Notes: a model not told the origin generated them from the letters alone. 64,000 nt of DNA from Pseudomonadota bacterium (GCA_021845925.1 JAJZUW010000001.1:179224-243223), one strand, 5' to 3'. Shown: positions 10,390 to 22,139, counted from the stretch's first letter. Program-made: numbers and translations.

Positions 10390-10627
10390 GTTAAAGGCAA
10401 GAACCGGCAAGATCGGGGCGAAGTTGGCGCGCATGGCGTGCCTGCCTGGAGGGGCAAACCGCCTTGGCCGGACAAAAAATTCAGTAACCGGACAAAGAGC
10501 CGGTATGGGCAGGAACTGGGCAGGAGTTGGTGCGTGCCGGTGCAGAATTGCGCTGGCGACAACATGCCTGCGGAGGTTTTGTGCGCAACGGCGCAAATGG
10601 GCCGTCAGCGCTTTGGAGGGTTTGAGG

Positions 10628-10984
10628 ATGCTGAACAATTATTTTCCGGTGCTGGTATTCGTGCTGGTCGGGCTGGCCGTGGGCGTGGTGCCCATGCTGG
10701 CCGGCTGGCTGCTTGCGCCGAATCGCCCTGACAGCGAAAAGCTTTCTCCATACGAGTGCGGTTTCGAGGCATTCGAGGACGCGCGCATGAAATTCGACGT
10801 CCGTTATTACCTGGTCGCGATTCTGTTCATCCTCTTCGATCTCGAGATCGCATTTTTGTTCCCCTGGGCAATCGTGCTTAATGAAATCGGTCTGTTCGGC
10901 TACCTGGCCATGGTGGTGTTTCTTGGCATTCTGGTGGTCGGCTTTGTCTATGAATGGATGAAAGGAGCGCTGGAATGGGAATAG
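10628..10984 (+). CDS. nuoA: NADH-quinone oxidoreductase subunit A
   Basis: This is a small membrane subunit of respiratory complex I near the quinone site. It is 118 residues with three hydrophobic helices. The conserved loop motifs are [20 protein letters not shown] and the acidic [15 protein letters not shown]. The start MLNNYFPVL was chosen over an upstream in-frame ATG at 10424. GGAGGG lies 7 bases upstream of 10628, and the extra 68 residues would be low-complexity and unlike NuoA. It is the first gene of the 14-gene nuo operon and overlaps nuoB by 10 bp. Confidence 0.96.
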   Translation: MLNNYFPVLVFVLVGLAVGVVPMLAGWLLAPNRPDSEKLSPYECGFEAFEDARMKFDVRYYLVAILFILFDLEIAFLFPWAIVLNEIGLFGYLAMVVFLGILVVGFVYEWMKGALEWE

Positions 10985-11451
10985 AAGGTGTTCTGGAAAA
11001 GGGCTTTGTCACCACGTCCGCGGACAAGCTGATTAACTGGATGCGTACCGGTTCGCTGTGGCCGATGACCTTTGGCCTGGCTTGCTGTGCGGTCGAAATG
11101 ATGCAGGCCGGCGCTTCGCGTTATGATCTGGACCGTTTCGGGGTGGTGTTCCGTCCCAGCCCGCGCCAGTCGGACGTGATGATTGTTGCCGGTACGCTGT
11201 GCAACAAGATGGCGCCTGCGCTGCGCAAGGTTTACGACCAGATGGCCGAGCCTCGCTGGGTGATTTCCATGGGCTCATGTGCCAACGGGGGTGGGTATTA
11301 CCATTACTCCTACTCCGTCGTGCGCGGATGTGACCGTATCGTGCCAGTCGACATTTATGTACCGGGATGCCCGCCGACTGCCGAAGCGCTGCTGTATGGC
11401 ATCATCCAGCTGCAGAACAAGATCCGGCGTACCAATACCATTGCACGATAA
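10975..11451 (+). CDS. nuoB: NADH-quinone oxidoreductase subunit B
   Basis: It carries the terminal iron-sulfur cluster N2 that passes electrons to ubiquinone. It is 158 residues. Cluster ligands are visible in [10 protein letters not shown] (adjacent cysteines), [10 protein letters not shown] and [14 protein letters not shown]. The ATG at 10975 overlaps the end of nuoA and has AAGGAG about 8 bases upstream, giving the standard [15 protein letters not shown]-terminus. Confidence 0.98.
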   Translation: MGIEGVLEKGFVTTSADKLINWMRTGSLWPMTFGLACCAVEMMQAGASRYDLDRFGVVFRPSPRQSDVMIVAGTLCNKMAPALRKVYDQMAEPRWVISMGSCANGGGYYHYSYSVVRGCDRIVPVDIYVPGCPPTAEALLYGIIQLQNKIRRTNTIAR

Positions 11452-11469
11452 TTTGACAGGCTGCCTGCG

Positions 11470-12069
11470 ATGATGAACCCGAACCTGGAAAGTCTTTCCG
11501 TCTCCCTGCTGACGGCTCTCGGCAAGAAAATTGTTCGACAGTCGACGGTACTGGACGAGCTGACGGTTGAAGTGTCTGCTGCCGATGCAGCGGATGCACT
11601 GACCATCATGCGCGACAATCCTGCCTTGCGTTTCGAGCAGCTGATTGACCTGTGCGGCATGGACTATTCTGCCTGGCGTGATGGCGATTATTCCGGCCCA
11701 CGGTTTGCGGTGGTCTACCATCTGTTGTCGGTGTCCAAGAACCGGCGGGTGCGTGTCCGGGTTTATGCTGCTTCGGATGATTTTCCGGTGCTGCCCAGCG
11801 TGGTGGACATCTGGCCTGCGGCCACCTGGTTCGAGCGTGAAGCGTTCGACCTGTTTGGCATCGTGTTTGATGGCCATCCCGATCTGCGTCGTATCCTCAC
11901 GGATTACGGGTTTGTCGGTCATCCTTTCCGCAAGGATTTTCCGCTGTCCGGCCATGTCGAGATGCGTTACGATCCGGACCAGCGTCGGGTGATTTATCAG
12001 CCGGTTACTGTGGAGCCGCGCGAAATTACGCCACGCATTGTGCGTGAATCGAATTACGGAGAGGTCTGA
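11470..12069 (+). CDS. nuoC: NADH-quinone oxidoreductase subunit C
   Basis: This is a peripheral-arm subunit of complex I (30-kDa homolog). It is 199 residues and separate from NuoD rather than fused as in E. coli. The 30-kDa signature region reads [20 protein letters not shown], followed by [20 protein letters not shown]. Two adjacent ATGs (11470, 11473) could start it. It ends 3 bp before nuoD. Confidence 0.96.
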   Translation: MMNPNLESLSVSLLTALGKKIVRQSTVLDELTVEVSAADAADALTIMRDNPALRFEQLIDLCGMDYSAWRDGDYSGPRFAVVYHLLSVSKNRRVRVRVYAASDDFPVLPSVVDIWPAATWFEREAFDLFGIVFDGHPDLRRILTDYGFVGHPFRKDFPLSGHVEMRYDPDQRRVIYQPVTVEPREITPRIVRESNYGEV

Positions 12070-12072
12070 GCC

Positions 12073-13326
12073 ATGGCGGAAATTCGCAATTACACCATGA
12101 ACTTCGGTCCGCAGCACCCGGCAGCGCACGGTGTGTTGCGCCTGGTGCTCGAGCTGGATGGCGAAGTCATCGAACGCGCGGACCCGCATATCGGTCTGTT
12201 GCACCGGGGTACCGAAAAACTGGCCGAACACAAGACATTCCTGCAGGCGTTGCCCTATATGGATCGGCTGGACTATGTCTCCATGATGTCCAACGAGCAT
12301 GCGTATGTGATGGCAATCGAAAAGCTGCTTGGCATCGAAGTGCCCCTGCGCGCGCAATACATTCGGGTGATGTTCGACGAAATCACCCGGATTCTCAATC
12401 ACCTGCTCTGGCTTGGCGCCCATGCGCTCGATATCGGCGCCATGACGGTATTTCTGTACGCATTCCGCGAACGCGAAGACCTGATGGACTGCTATGAAGC
12501 GGTTTCGGGTGCCCGCATGCATGCGGCATACTACCGTCCGGGTGGCGTTTATCGCGATCTGCCGGACAGCATGCCGCAATACCGCGAGTCGCGCGTGCAC
12601 GATGCTGATGATGTTCGGCTGATGAATGCCAACCGGCAGGGTTCCATGCTGGATTTCATCGAAGATTTCACCCAGCGCTTTGATGGCTATGTGGATGAAT
12701 ATGAAACATTGCTGACCGACAATCGGATCTGGAAACAGCGTACTGTCGGTATTGGCGTGGTGTCGCCCGAGCGCGCGCTCGCGCTTGGTTTTACCGGGCC
12801 CATGCTGCGCGGTTCCGGTGTGGAATGGGATCTGCGCAAGAAGCAGCCCTATGAAGTGTATGACCAGCTGGATTTCGATATTCCTGTTGGGGTCAATGGC
12901 GATTGCTATGACCGCTATCTGGTGCGGATCGAAGAAATGCGCCAGTCCAATCGGATTATCAAGCAATGTGTTGCCTGGTTGCGTGGCAATCCGGGAGCAG
13001 TGATTACCGGTAACCACAAGGTGGCTCCGCCTGACCGGGTCAGCATGAAGCAGAACATGGAAGAACTGATCCATCACTTCAAGCTGTTTACCGAAGGCAT
13101 GCATGTTCCAGAAGGTGAAGCGTATGCCGCTGTGGAACATCCGAAGGGCGAGTTTGGCATCTATCTGGTGTCCGATGGTGCGAACAAACCTTATCGCATG
13201 AAAATACGCGCCCCCGGATTTGCCCATCTGGCGGCGCTGGATGAAATGACGCGCGGACACATGATTGCTGACGTTGTGGCCATCATTGGCACACAGGATA
13301 TCGTGTTCGGAGAAATTGACCGCTGA
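12073..13326 (+). CDS. nuoD: NADH-quinone oxidoreductase subunit D
   Basis: The 49-kDa-type subunit lines the quinone-binding cavity. It is 417 residues. The start region [20 protein letters not shown] and the [10 protein letters not shown] motif are hallmarks. The family's conserved [15 protein letters not shown] and C-terminal [18 protein letters not shown] are complete. It is a free-standing NuoD, as in Alpha- and Betaproteobacteria. Confidence 0.98.
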   Translation: MAEIRNYTMNFGPQHPAAHGVLRLVLELDGEVIERADPHIGLLHRGTEKLAEHKTFLQALPYMDRLDYVSMMSNEHAYVMAIEKLLGIEVPLRAQYIRVMFDEITRILNHLLWLGAHALDIGAMTVFLYAFREREDLMDCYEAVSGARMHAAYYRPGGVYRDLPDSMPQYRESRVHDADDVRLMNANRQGSMLDFIEDFTQRFDGYVDEYETLLTDNRIWKQRTVGIGVVSPERALALGFTGPMLRGSGVEWDLRKKQPYEVYDQLDFDIPVGVNGDCYDRYLVRIEEMRQSNRIIKQCVAWLRGNPGAVITGNHKVAPPDRVSMKQNMEELIHHFKLFTEGMHVPEGEAYAAVEHPKGEFGIYLVSDGANKPYRMKIRAPGFAHLAALDEMTRGHMIADVVAIIGTQDIVFGEIDR

Positions 13327-13404
13327 TGATGGCGGCGGTAGCTGCCGCATGGCAGTAAAACTGGCAGTTACAGAACCTGGCTGCTGTTTTGGATGGGGGT
13401 ATGG

Positions 13405-13887
13405 ATGTTAAGTCCGGCATCACTGGAACAAATTGATCGGGAGATCGCAAAATATCCGCATGACCAGCGACAGTCCGCGGTCATGTCGGCCTTGCGCATT
13501 GCTCAGGTTGAAAAGGGCTGGCTGGATAATGCGGTTATTGAGTTTGTTGCTGAATATCTGCACATGCCTGTCATTGCCGTGTATGAAGTGGCCACGTTCT
13601 ACAACATGTACGATACGCAACCAGTGGGGAAGCACAAGATCGCCTTGTGCACCAATATTTCGTGCATGCTGATGGGTGCCCCGGAAATGGCCGATCATCT
13701 GCGCCAGCGCCTGGGTGTCGATTTTGGTGAAACAACGTCTGATCATGCCTTCACCCTGAAAGAAGGGGAATGCATGGGAGCATGCGGTGATGCGCCGGTC
13801 TGTATGGTCAACAATCACCGTATGGAAGGGTTTCTGACGGCGGACAGGATTGACCAGTTGCTCGACGAACTGAAGTCCAAGAAATAA
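13405..13887 (+). CDS. nuoE: NADH-quinone oxidoreductase subunit E
   Basis: This 24-kDa-type subunit carries 2Fe-2S cluster N1a. It is 160 residues. Ligand cysteines are visible in [11 protein letters not shown] and in [16 protein letters not shown] start it at the ATG of [18 protein letters not shown], with GGGGGT a few bases upstream; an in-frame ATG 12 bp earlier (13393) is possible. The 78-bp gap after nuoD is one of the larger ones in the operon. Confidence 0.95.
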   Translation: MLSPASLEQIDREIAKYPHDQRQSAVMSALRIAQVEKGWLDNAVIEFVAEYLHMPVIAVYEVATFYNMYDTQPVGKHKIALCTNISCMLMGAPEMADHLRQRLGVDFGETTSDHAFTLKEGECMGACGDAPVCMVNNHRMEGFLTADRIDQLLDELKSKK

Positions 13888-13897
13888 GGAAGCCGGA

Positions 13898-15172
13898 ATG
13901 GTCATCGTTGGTGGTGAAGTCATATTCAATACAGTGCATCTTCCGGACTCCTGGAAGCTGGCGACGTATGTCGAAAATGGTGGCTATGCGGCCCTGCGTC
14001 AGATACTGACCGAGCAGATGCCGGCAGAAACCATCATTGCCGAAGTCAAGAAATCGGCCTTGCGCGGGCGCGGTGGCGCCGGTTTTCCGACCGGCCTCAA
14101 ATGGAGTTTCATGCCGCGCCATTACCAGGGTGAAAAATACCTGGTCTGCAACAGCGACGAGGGAGAGCCGGGGACATTCAAGGACCGCGACATCCTCATG
14201 CTCAACCCGCATGCCCTGATCGAAGGCATGGCGATTGCAGCCTACACCATGGGCGTCCGCAAGGGTTACAACTACATTCATGGTGAAATCTGGCACGCCT
14301 ACGAACGGTTTGAAGAAGCCCTGGCTGAAGCACGTGCTGCGGGATTCCTTGGCGACAACATCATGGGCACCGATTTCAGTTTTGATCTGTTTGCTCATCA
14401 TGGTTATGGGGCATACATCTGCGGAGAAGAAACGGCCCTGCTCGAATCCATCGAAGGAAAAAAAGGGCAGCCGCGTTTCAAGCCGCCGTTTCCGGCCAGT
14501 TTTGGTCTGTATGGCAAGCCGACCACGATCAACAACACGGAAACCTTTGCCAGCATTCCCTACATCATCCGGGAAGGCGGACAGAAATTCCTCGAACTGG
14601 GCAAGCCCAACAACGGCGGCACCAAGATTTTTTCGGTATCCGGTCACGTCAACCGTCCCGGCAATTACGAAATCCGCATGGGCACCCCATTTGCGGAACT
14701 GCTGGAAATGGCCGGCGGTATCCGTGGCGGCCGCCAGTTCAAGGCATGCATCCCGGGCGGATCATCGACCCCGGTGGTGCCGGCAGACATCATGATGAAC
14801 TGCACGATGGACTATGATTCGATTGCCAAGGCAGGCTCGGCGCTGGGCGCCGGGTCGGTGATCATCATGGATGATTCGGTTTGCATGGTGAAGGCTCTGG
14901 AGCGGTTGTCGTACTTTTACTACGAAGAATCCTGTGGCCAGTGCACGCCATGCCGGGAAGGCACCGGCTGGTTGTACCGCGTGGTTCACCGGATTGAACA
15001 CGGTCAGGGACGCATGGAAGATCTTGCGTTGCTGGATGACGTGGCCCACAACATCAGTGGCCGTACCATTTGCGCGCTCGGTGATGCCGCAGCTGCTCCG
15101 GTACAGGCGATGATCAAGCATTACCGCCATGAGTTCGAGCATCACATCGAACACGGCAAGTGCATGGTATAG
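13898..15172 (+). CDS. nuoF: NADH-quinone oxidoreductase subunit F
   Basis: This 51-kDa-type subunit binds NADH, FMN and a 4Fe-4S cluster (N3) and is the entry point for electrons. It is 424 residues. The NADH-binding glycine loop is [16 protein letters not shown], the FMN-contact region is [15 protein letters not shown], and the cluster motif is [12 protein letters not shown] with a later Cys in [14 protein letters not shown]. An AAGGA lies just upstream of the ATG. Confidence 0.98.
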   Translation: MVIVGGEVIFNTVHLPDSWKLATYVENGGYAALRQILTEQMPAETIIAEVKKSALRGRGGAGFPTGLKWSFMPRHYQGEKYLVCNSDEGEPGTFKDRDILMLNPHALIEGMAIAAYTMGVRKGYNYIHGEIWHAYERFEEALAEARAAGFLGDNIMGTDFSFDLFAHHGYGAYICGEETALLESIEGKKGQPRFKPPFPASFGLYGKPTTINNTETFASIPYIIREGGQKFLELGKPNNGGTKIFSVSGHVNRPGNYEIRMGTPFAELLEMAGGIRGGRQFKACIPGGSSTPVVPADIMMNCTMDYDSIAKAGSALGAGSVIIMDDSVCMVKALERLSYFYYEESCGQCTPCREGTGWLYRVVHRIEHGQGRMEDLALLDDVAHNISGRTICALGDAAAAPVQAMIKHYRHEFEHHIEHGKCMV

Positions 15173-15181
15173 GTGAACGAT

Positions 15182-17524
15182 ATGCTGGAAATCGAAATCG
15201 ACGGCAAGAAAATCACGACGCCGGCAGGCGGAACCATCATGGACGCTGCCGCGCAGGCGGGCGTCTATATTCCACATTTCTGTTATCACAAAAAGTTGTC
15301 GATTGCCGCCAACTGCCGGATGTGTCTGGTACAGGTCGAAAAGGCTGCCAAGCCCTTGCCGGCCTGTGCAACGCCGATCACCGACGGCATGAAGGTCATG
15401 ACCCGTTCTGATTACGCTATCAAGGCGCAGAAAGGGGTGATGGAATTCCTGCTGATCAACCATCCGCTCGATTGTCCGATCTGCGATCAGGGTGGGGAAT
15501 GTCAGCTGCAGGATCTGGCTGTTGGTTATGGTGGCGTTCAGTCGCGTTACCAGGAAGCCAAGCGGGTTGTGAACGAGAAAGACCTTGGTCCGCTGGTGGC
15601 GACCGACATGACGCGCTGCATTCACTGCACCCGATGCGTACGTTTCGGTCAGGAAATTGCTGGCATCATGGAAATGGGCCAGACCGGTCGGGGTGAACAT
15701 TCCGAGATCATGCCGTTTATCGACAAGACGATCGATTCGGAATTGTCCGGCAATATCATCGACCTGTGCCCTGTTGGCGCACTCACCAGCAAACCATTCC
15801 GTTATTCGGCGCGCAGCTGGGAGCTGTCCCGCCGCCGGTCTGTCAGTCCGCATGACAGTCTGGGCAGCAACCTGGCCGTTCAGGTCAAGGATCAGCGCGT
15901 CATGCGCGTGCTGCCGCTGGATAACGAAGACATCAATGAATGCTGGCTGTCCGACCGTGACCGTTTTTCATACGAAGGTCTCAATGTACCGGAGCGTCTG
16001 ACAACGCCGATGATCAAACAGGGTGGACAATGGCTGGAAGTCGGCTGGCAGTCTGCGCTCGAGTATGTCGCCAATGGGCTGAAGGATATCGTCGGATCGC
16101 AGGGCGGCGATGCACTGGCCGCACTGGCCAGCCCGCAGCAGACTATCGAGGAAATGTTCCTGTTGCAGAAACTGGTGCGCGGGCTGGGTTCGCAAAACGT
16201 CGATGCGCGGCCACGTCAGGCCGATTTCAGGGCGGATGGCTGTCAGCAGGGCGCTACCTGGATGGGCTTGCCGGTTGCCGCGCTGAATGCGCTGGACCGG
16301 ATCATGCTGGTTGGCACCCGCTTGCGTCAGGACCATCCGCTAATCGCACATCGGCTGCGACTGGCAGTGCGTCATGGCGCGGACTGCTCGCTGATCAATC
16401 CCTGCAATGACGATCTCCTGATGCCAGTGGCGCACAAACTGATCGTGCCGCCGCAAGCCATGGTGCACAGTCTGGCAGGTGTCGCTGTTGCGCTGTCGAG
16501 AATTTCTGGCAAGGCATTGCCGGCCGGCGTGGCCAACAGTCTTGCCGGCGTGCAGCCTTCGGCAGAAGCGGAAGCCATGGCCGCATCATTGGCAGGCGGC
16601 TCCACCCAGGCGATCCTGCTGGGCAATCTCGCGCTGCAGCACGAGCAGTATACCGATCTGCTGCTTCTGGCGCAGACCATTGCTGACATGTGCGGCGGAA
16701 CGTTTGGCGTGCTGGGCAATGCCGCCAACAGCACCGGCGCTGCCATTGCCGGCGCGCTGCCCAGAGCAGGCGGCCGCAATGCTTCGAGCATGTTTGGCGA
16801 ACCGCGCAAGGCCTATCTGATGATGGGTATCGAACCCGGCCTGGACTGCAACAACCCCCGTCAGGTCATGGATGCGTTGGCTGCCGCCAGTCTGTCCGTG
16901 TGCATGACGTCCTACAAACCGGCCGATCTGACCGGATTTGATGTGCTGCTGCCGGTTGCTCCGTTCAGCGAAACTGCTGGTACGTTCATCAGTGCCGAAG
17001 GACGTGTGCAATCCTTCAATGGCGCAGTGCGTCCGCTGGGTGAAACCCGCCCTGGCTGGAAAGTCCTGCGCGTGCTGGGGTCGATGCTCGGCCTGTCCGG
17101 CTTCGGATACGACACGGTGGAAGACGTGCGCAAGGACGTCCTGCCTGCCGATGGTTTGCCGGCCAGCGCGCTGGGCAATCGTCTGCAGGGGTGCGAGTTG
17201 GCTTCGGTCGTGTTGCCGGAAGGGCTCTGGCGGGTTGGCGATGTGCCGGGATGGCAGACCGATGCGATAGTCCGGCATGCGCCTTCCCTGCATAAAACGC
17301 GGACTGCCGAACCGGTGCAGGCGCGCATGCATCCACAGACCTTGTCCGCATCCGGACTGACGGATGGCGGACGGGCAAGATTGCGTCAGGGTGCGGCAAC
17401 GGCCGAACTGACGGTGCGGGCAGATGCCAGCCTGGCGCCCGGTTGCATCCGGGTTCCGGCTGCAGAGGCTGAGACGGCAGGCCTTGGCGCCTCGATGGGC
17501 GCGATAGCCATGGAGCGAGCATAA
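15182..17524 (+). CDS. nuoG: NADH-quinone oxidoreductase subunit G
   Basis: This 75-kDa-type subunit holds several iron-sulfur clusters on the electron path. It is 780 residues. The N-terminal 2Fe-2S ferredoxin domain has cysteines in [17 protein letters not shown] and PACATP. The NADH-G motif includes [18 protein letters not shown], followed by a [10 protein letters not shown] cluster and a molybdopterin-oxidoreductase-like domain without catalytic function. AGGTGA at 15171-15176 places the start at ATG 15182; a GTG at 15173 would add three residues. The C-terminal third is rich in Ala and Gly, as in relatives. Confidence 0.96.
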   Translation: MLEIEIDGKKITTPAGGTIMDAAAQAGVYIPHFCYHKKLSIAANCRMCLVQVEKAAKPLPACATPITDGMKVMTRSDYAIKAQKGVMEFLLINHPLDCPICDQGGECQLQDLAVGYGGVQSRYQEAKRVVNEKDLGPLVATDMTRCIHCTRCVRFGQEIAGIMEMGQTGRGEHSEIMPFIDKTIDSELSGNIIDLCPVGALTSKPFRYSARSWELSRRRSVSPHDSLGSNLAVQVKDQRVMRVLPLDNEDINECWLSDRDRFSYEGLNVPERLTTPMIKQGGQWLEVGWQSALEYVANGLKDIVGSQGGDALAALASPQQTIEEMFLLQKLVRGLGSQNVDARPRQADFRADGCQQGATWMGLPVAALNALDRIMLVGTRLRQDHPLIAHRLRLAVRHGADCSLINPCNDDLLMPVAHKLIVPPQAMVHSLAGVAVALSRISGKALPAGVANSLAGVQPSAEAEAMAASLAGGSTQAILLGNLALQHEQYTDLLLLAQTIADMCGGTFGVLGNAANSTGAAIAGALPRAGGRNASSMFGEPRKAYLMMGIEPGLDCNNPRQVMDALAAASLSVCMTSYKPADLTGFDVLLPVAPFSETAGTFISAEGRVQSFNGAVRPLGETRPGWKVLRVLGSMLGLSGFGYDTVEDVRKDVLPADGLPASALGNRLQGCELASVVLPEGLWRVGDVPGWQTDAIVRHAPSLHKTRTAEPVQARMHPQTLSASGLTDGGRARLRQGAATAELTVRADASLAPGCIRVPAAEAETAGLGASMGAIAMERA

Positions 17525-17525
17525 C

Positions 17526-18554
17526 ATGACCTATCTGCAGACAATGTTTGGTGTGTACTGGCCACTGGTGTTCTCGCTGGCTGGTATCGTGGCAATTGTA
17601 TTGCCGCTGATGATCGGAGTGGCCTACCTGACATATGCCGAGCGCAAGATCATCGGATACATGCAGGTGCGTATTGGTCCCAACCGGGTTGGCTTCAAGG
17701 GATTGCTGCAACCGATTGCCGACGCAGTAAAACTGCTGATGAAAGAAATCGTCATCCCGAGTGGCGCCAACAAGTTCCTGTTTGTGCTGGCGCCCGTGCT
17801 GACGATTGCGCCAGCGCTGGCTGCCTGGGCAGTCATTCCGTTTTCGCCACGACTGGTGCTGGCCAATGTGGATGCCGGACTGCTGTATATCATGGCGATT
17901 ACCTCGATGGGCGTCTACGGGGTTGTGATCGCCGGCTGGGCGTCGAATTCGAAGTATGCATTTCTGGGCAGTCTGCGTTCGGCAGCGCAGATCGTGTCGT
18001 ACGAGATCGCCATGGGCTTTGCCCTGGTCGGCGTGCTGATGGCTGCGCACAGCCTGAATCTGATCGATATCGTGAATGGACAGAACGGTGGCATTCTGCA
18101 CTGGTACTGGCTGCCGCTGTTTCCGATGTTCATGGTTTATCTGATTGCCGGTGTGGCCGAAACCAACCGGGCCCCGTTCGACGTGGCAGAAGGTGAATCC
18201 GAAATCGTTGCCGGTTTTCATGTGGAATACTCGGGCATGGCGTTTGCGGTGTTCTTTCTGGCCGAATACGCCAACATGATCCTGATTTCCGCGCTGACAG
18301 CAATCATGTTCCTGGGCGGCTGGAATCCTCTGTTCGACATGGTTCCATTCAACTGGATTCCTGGGTTTGTCTGGCTGATGCTGAAGATCGGTTTTGTCCT
18401 GTTCCTGTTCCTGTGGTTCCGGGCGACATTTCCGCGTTACCGTTATGACCAGATTATGCGTCTGGGCTGGAAAGTGTTCATACCCGTCACGCTGGTCTGG
18501 TTACTGGTGGTGGGAGCCGTCATGCAGACGCCGCTGGCATTTCTCGTTCATTGA
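17526..18554 (+). CDS. nuoH: NADH-quinone oxidoreductase subunit H
   Basis: The ND1-type membrane subunit forms much of the quinone chamber. It is 342 residues with about eight hydrophobic helices. Diagnostic motifs are [19 protein letters not shown] near residue 38 and the acidic loop [20 protein letters not shown]. It begins one base after the nuoG stop. Confidence 0.98.
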   Translation: MTYLQTMFGVYWPLVFSLAGIVAIVLPLMIGVAYLTYAERKIIGYMQVRIGPNRVGFKGLLQPIADAVKLLMKEIVIPSGANKFLFVLAPVLTIAPALAAWAVIPFSPRLVLANVDAGLLYIMAITSMGVYGVVIAGWASNSKYAFLGSLRSAAQIVSYEIAMGFALVGVLMAAHSLNLIDIVNGQNGGILHWYWLPLFPMFMVYLIAGVAETNRAPFDVAEGESEIVAGFHVEYSGMAFAVFFLAEYANMILISALTAIMFLGGWNPLFDMVPFNWIPGFVWLMLKIGFVLFLFLWFRATFPRYRYDQIMRLGWKVFIPVTLVWLLVVGAVMQTPLAFLVH

Positions 18555-18578
18555 TGCAGAGCGGGCTGGAGTGAAAAT

Positions 18579-19067
18579 ATGAAAGCAATCAAACAGTTTT
18601 TTTCGAGCCTGTTGCTGACCGAGCTCCTGCGCGGCATGGCGCTGACTGGCCGGCACCTGTTTGCACGGAAAATCACCGTTCAATATCCGGATGAGCAGAC
18701 CCCGCAATCGGTGCGCTTTCGTGGCCTGCATGCCCTGCGTCGTTATCCGAACGGTGAGGAACGCTGCATTGCCTGCAAGCTCTGCGAGGCAGTCTGTCCC
18801 GCCATGGCAATTACCATTGAATCGGAACAGCGCGCTGATGGCACTCGGCGCACGACCCGATACGACATTGATCTGACCAAATGCATTTTCTGTGGATTTT
18901 GCGAAGAGTCCTGTCCAGTCGATTCGATTGTGGAAACGCACATCCTTGAATACCATGGCGAAAAACGTGGCGATCTGTACTACACCAAGGACAGGTTGCT
19001 GGCGGTAGGTGACCGCTACGAGGCCGAAATTGCGGCTGCACGCACCGCTGATGCCAGATATCGCTAA
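18579..19067 (+). CDS. nuoI: NADH-quinone oxidoreductase subunit I
   Basis: This is the TYKY-type subunit with two 4Fe-4S clusters (N6a and N6b). It is 162 residues. Both ferredoxin motifs are clear: [12 protein letters not shown] and [12 protein letters not shown]. The N-terminal amphipathic helix ([18 protein letters not shown]) docks the protein on the membrane arm. Length and start match betaproteobacterial NuoI. Confidence 0.98.
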   Translation: MKAIKQFFSSLLLTELLRGMALTGRHLFARKITVQYPDEQTPQSVRFRGLHALRRYPNGEERCIACKLCEAVCPAMAITIESEQRADGTRRTTRYDIDLTKCIFCGFCEESCPVDSIVETHILEYHGEKRGDLYYTKDRLLAVGDRYEAEIAAARTADARYR

Positions 19068-19084
19068 CCGGACAGGTGAACGGA

Positions 19085-19702
19085 ATGAATTTTTTAACCG
19101 GTGTCTTCTATTTTTTCAGCGCGATTCTGCTGTTTTCCGGCTTCAGGGTCATCACAACCCGGAACCCGGTGCATGCAGCGCTGTTTCTGGTGCTCGCCTT
19201 TTTCAGTGCGAGTGGAATCTGGCTGACGCTGGAAGCCGAATTCCTCGCTATTTCACTGGTGCTGGTCTATGTTGGCGCAGTCATGGTTCTGTTCCTGTTC
19301 GTGGTCATGATGCTGGACATCAACCTGGATCGCCTGCGTGAGGGATTCTGGAGTTATCTGCCTCTGGCGGCGTTTGTGGCCATCATGATGGTGATCGAAA
19401 TGTCGCTCGTGGTTGGTTCGCGGACGTTCGGTCTCAGCATCGTGCCGGCACCGCTACCGCATCCGGCAGGTTACAGCAACACTCGCGAACTCGGGCGCCT
19501 GTTGTATACCGATTACGTGTACCCGTTTGAGCTGGCTGCTGTGGTGTTGCTGGTGGCGATTGTGGCGGCCATCGCGCTGACCATGCGACGTCGCAAGAAT
19601 ACGCGTTACCAGGATCCGGCACTGCAGGTGAGGGTCAAACGCAGCCAGCGTGTGCGTCTGGTTTCGATGCCCGCCGAAAAGACATCCACACCCGAGTCCT
19701 GA
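19085..19702 (+). CDS. nuoJ: NADH-quinone oxidoreductase subunit J
   Basis: This ND6-type membrane subunit of complex I is 205 residues with five predicted helices. It carries the conserved VLVYVGAVMVLFLFVVMMLD segment, which contains the pi-bulge helix of the family. AGGTGA at 19074-19079 places the start at ATG 19085; a GTG at 19076 would add three residues and overlap that site. The cytoplasmic C-terminal tail is basic. Confidence 0.96.
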   Translation: MNFLTGVFYFFSAILLFSGFRVITTRNPVHAALFLVLAFFSASGIWLTLEAEFLAISLVLVYVGAVMVLFLFVVMMLDINLDRLREGFWSYLPLAAFVAIMMVIEMSLVVGSRTFGLSIVPAPLPHPAGYSNTRELGRLLYTDYVYPFELAAVVLLVAIVAAIALTMRRRKNTRYQDPALQVRVKRSQRVRLVSMPAEKTSTPES

Positions 19703-19738
19703 CCGGACCGGGGGACAAGAATACCAGGGAGAATCACC

Positions 19739-20044
19739 ATGCTGTCTCTGTCGCACTACCTGATACTGGGCGCCATTCTGTTTGCGCTGAGTGTCCTGGG
19801 TATTTTCCTGAACCGGAAAAATCTGATCATCCTGCTGATGGCGATTGAACTGATGTTGCTGGCCGTCAACATGAATTTCATTGCATTCTCACATTATCTT
19901 GGTGACGTATCAGGGCAAATTTTCGTGTTCTTCATTCTGACGGTGGCAGCCGCCGAATCGGCAATCGGTCTGGCTATCCTGGTTGTTCTGTTCAGAAACC
20001 TGCGGACCATCCATGTGGATGACATCGATCACCTGAAGGGCTAA
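19739..20044 (+). CDS. nuoK: NADH-quinone oxidoreductase subunit K
   Basis: This ND4L-type subunit has three membrane helices and takes part in proton transfer. It is 101 residues. Key membrane glutamates appear in [16 protein letters not shown] and in [14 protein letters not shown]. An AGGGAGAA site precedes the ATG. Confidence 0.98.
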   Translation: MLSLSHYLILGAILFALSVLGIFLNRKNLIILLMAIELMLLAVNMNFIAFSHYLGDVSGQIFVFFILTVAAAESAIGLAILVVLFRNLRTIHVDDIDHLKG

Positions 20045-20063
20045 ACGGCGACGGAATGCAATC

Positions 20064-22100
20064 ATGACCCACATGCAAACACTCTATCTCATGGTCCCAC
20101 TGGCTCCTCTGGCCGGGGCCGTTATCGCCGGCCTGTTTGGCTGGATGATCGGACGGACGCTTTCCCATCTGGTCACCATTGCTGGCGTGGCGGTCGCCTT
20201 TGTCTGTTCATGGCTGATTTTCCAGGATGTTCAGGCTGGTCACGTCTACAACGGCACGGTGTACACCTGGATGACTTCTGGCAATGTCCGGTTCGAAGTC
20301 GGTTTCCTGATTGACAGCCTGACGGCAATGATGATGATGGTGGTGACGTTCGTGTCACTGATGGTGCACGTCTACACCATTGGCTACATGCACGATGATC
20401 CAGGCTATCAACGCTTCTTCAGCTATATTTCCCTGTTCACGTTCAGCATGCTGATGCTGGTCATGTCGAACAATTTCCTGCAACTGTTCTTTGGCTGGGA
20501 AGCCGTTGGTCTGGTGTCCTATCTGCTGATCGGTTTCTGGTTTACCCGGCCGACAGCGATTTACGCCAATCTGAAAGCGTTTCTGGTCAACCGGGTGGGT
20601 GATTTCGGATTTGTGCTGGGCATCGCGCTGGTGCTGGCCCATTTCGGAACGCTGGATTATGCAGCGGTGTTTGCCCAGGCGCCCGCGCATGCCGGTGATA
20701 CGATCAACCTGTGGAAGGGAAGTCCTGTTTCGCTGATGACCGCCATCACCCTGTTGCTGTTCATCGGCGCCATGGGCAAGTCGGCCCAGTTTCCGCTGCA
20801 TGTCTGGTTGCCGGATTCGATGGAAGGCCCAACCCCGATTTCCGCGCTGATCCACGCCGCCACCATGGTCACGGCCGGCATTTTCATGGTCACGCGCATG
20901 TCACCGCTGTTCGAGATGTCGCAAACCACGCTGTCGTTTGTCATGGTTATCGGTGGAATCACCGCGCTGTTCATGGGATTCCTTGGCATCATCCAGAATG
21001 ACATCAAGCGCGTGGTTGCGTATTCAACCCTGTCCCAGCTCGGTTACATGACCGTGGCCCTGGGCGCCTCGGCATATTCAGTGGCAGTATTCCATCTGAT
21101 GACCCATGCCTTTTTCAAGGCGCTGCTGTTCCTGTCGGCAGGTTCGGTGATCATCGGCATGCACCATGACCAGGATATCCGTCACATGGGCGGTTTGCGC
21201 AAGTACATGCCGGTGACCTGGATCACGTCGCTTGTGGGCTCGCTGGCTTTGATCGGAACGCCGTTTTTCTCCGGCTTCTATTCCAAGGACAACATCATCG
21301 ATGCGGTGAAGGTCGCCATGGAACATGGTGAACCAGGAGCCGGATTCGCCTATTTTGCAGTCCTGGCCTGCGTATTCGTCACTGCGTTCTATTCCTTCCG
21401 CATGTATTTTCTGGTGTTTCACGGCAAGGAACGCTTTCATCGTCATCATGCTGAAAACAGCCATGATGAACCGCATGCCCAGACGCATGATGACCACGGG
21501 CATGGCCATGATGCGCATGCACATACCCCGCACGAATCGCCGCTGGTGGTGACGGTTCCGCTGATCCTGCTGGCCATTCCGTCGGTCATCATCGGTTTTC
21601 TGGCCATCCAGCCCATGCTGTTCGGACATTATTTCGATGGCGTGATCACCATCAACAGTACGCTGCATCCGGCCATGCAGACGCTGGCAGAGGAGTTTCA
21701 CGGTGCAACAGCAATGGCGCTGGACAGCGTGACGACTTTGCCGTTCTGGCTGGCTGTATCCGGTGTTGCGCTGAGCTGGTTTTTCTACATGAAACGGCCT
21801 GATATTCCGGCTGCGATCAAAAACCGTTCCGGTTTGCTGTATCGGATCATGGAGAACAAATACGGATTCGACCAGTTCAATGACTGGTTCTTCTCGGGAG
21901 GTGGGCGTGCACTCGGACGCCTGCTGTGGCAGGTGGGTGATGTGCGCCTGATTGACGGACTGGCAGTCAATGGCTCGGCCAGTCTGGTGGGTCGGCTGTC
22001 CATGGTGATCCGGCGCTGGCAGTCCGGTTATATCTACCACTATGCATTTGCCATGATCATCGGGGTGTTTGCCCTGCTGATGTGGTTTGTGCGCACCTGA
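20064..22100 (+). CDS. nuoL: NADH-quinone oxidoreductase subunit L
   Basis: This is the distal antiporter-like proton-pumping subunit (ND5). It is 678 residues with many membrane helices and the long lateral helix near the C-terminus. The antiporter core motifs FFGWEAVGLVSYLLIGFW and GPTPISALIHAATMVTAGIF are complete. A cytoplasmic-side loop at about residues 457-492 is strikingly His-rich, with 12 His in about 35 residues (for example DDHGHGHDAHAHTPHES). Similar loops are known in related NuoL proteins. Confidence 0.98.
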   Translation: MTHMQTLYLMVPLAPLAGAVIAGLFGWMIGRTLSHLVTIAGVAVAFVCSWLIFQDVQAGHVYNGTVYTWMTSGNVRFEVGFLIDSLTAMMMMVVTFVSLMVHVYTIGYMHDDPGYQRFFSYISLFTFSMLMLVMSNNFLQLFFGWEAVGLVSYLLIGFWFTRPTAIYANLKAFLVNRVGDFGFVLGIALVLAHFGTLDYAAVFAQAPAHAGDTINLWKGSPVSLMTAITLLLFIGAMGKSAQFPLHVWLPDSMEGPTPISALIHAATMVTAGIFMVTRMSPLFEMSQTTLSFVMVIGGITALFMGFLGIIQNDIKRVVAYSTLSQLGYMTVALGASAYSVAVFHLMTHAFFKALLFLSAGSVIIGMHHDQDIRHMGGLRKYMPVTWITSLVGSLALIGTPFFSGFYSKDNIIDAVKVAMEHGEPGAGFAYFAVLACVFVTAFYSFRMYFLVFHGKERFHRHHAENSHDEPHAQTHDDHGHGHDAHAHTPHESPLVVTVPLILLAIPSVIIGFLAIQPMLFGHYFDGVITINSTLHPAMQTLAEEFHGATAMALDSVTTLPFWLAVSGVALSWFFYMKRPDIPAAIKNRSGLLYRIMENKYGFDQFNDWFFSGGGRALGRLLWQVGDVRLIDGLAVNGSASLVGRLSMVIRRWQSGYIYHYAFAMIIGVFALLMWFVRT

Positions 22101-22139
22101 TGCCAAACGATAATCAAATATTCAACGGATAGGGATGTT

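Noticed and set aside
10390-10627. Small gene between tRNA-Leu and nuoA in several overlapping frames
   Set aside because: None has a ribosome-binding site or protein-like composition, and the frame into nuoA is better explained by the nuoA start at 10628. The region is probably the nuo promoter.
11275-13350. Long minus-strand frame (691 codons) opposite nuoC and nuoD
   Set aside because: The plus strand encodes complete NuoC and NuoD; the antisense translation has no recognisable domain.
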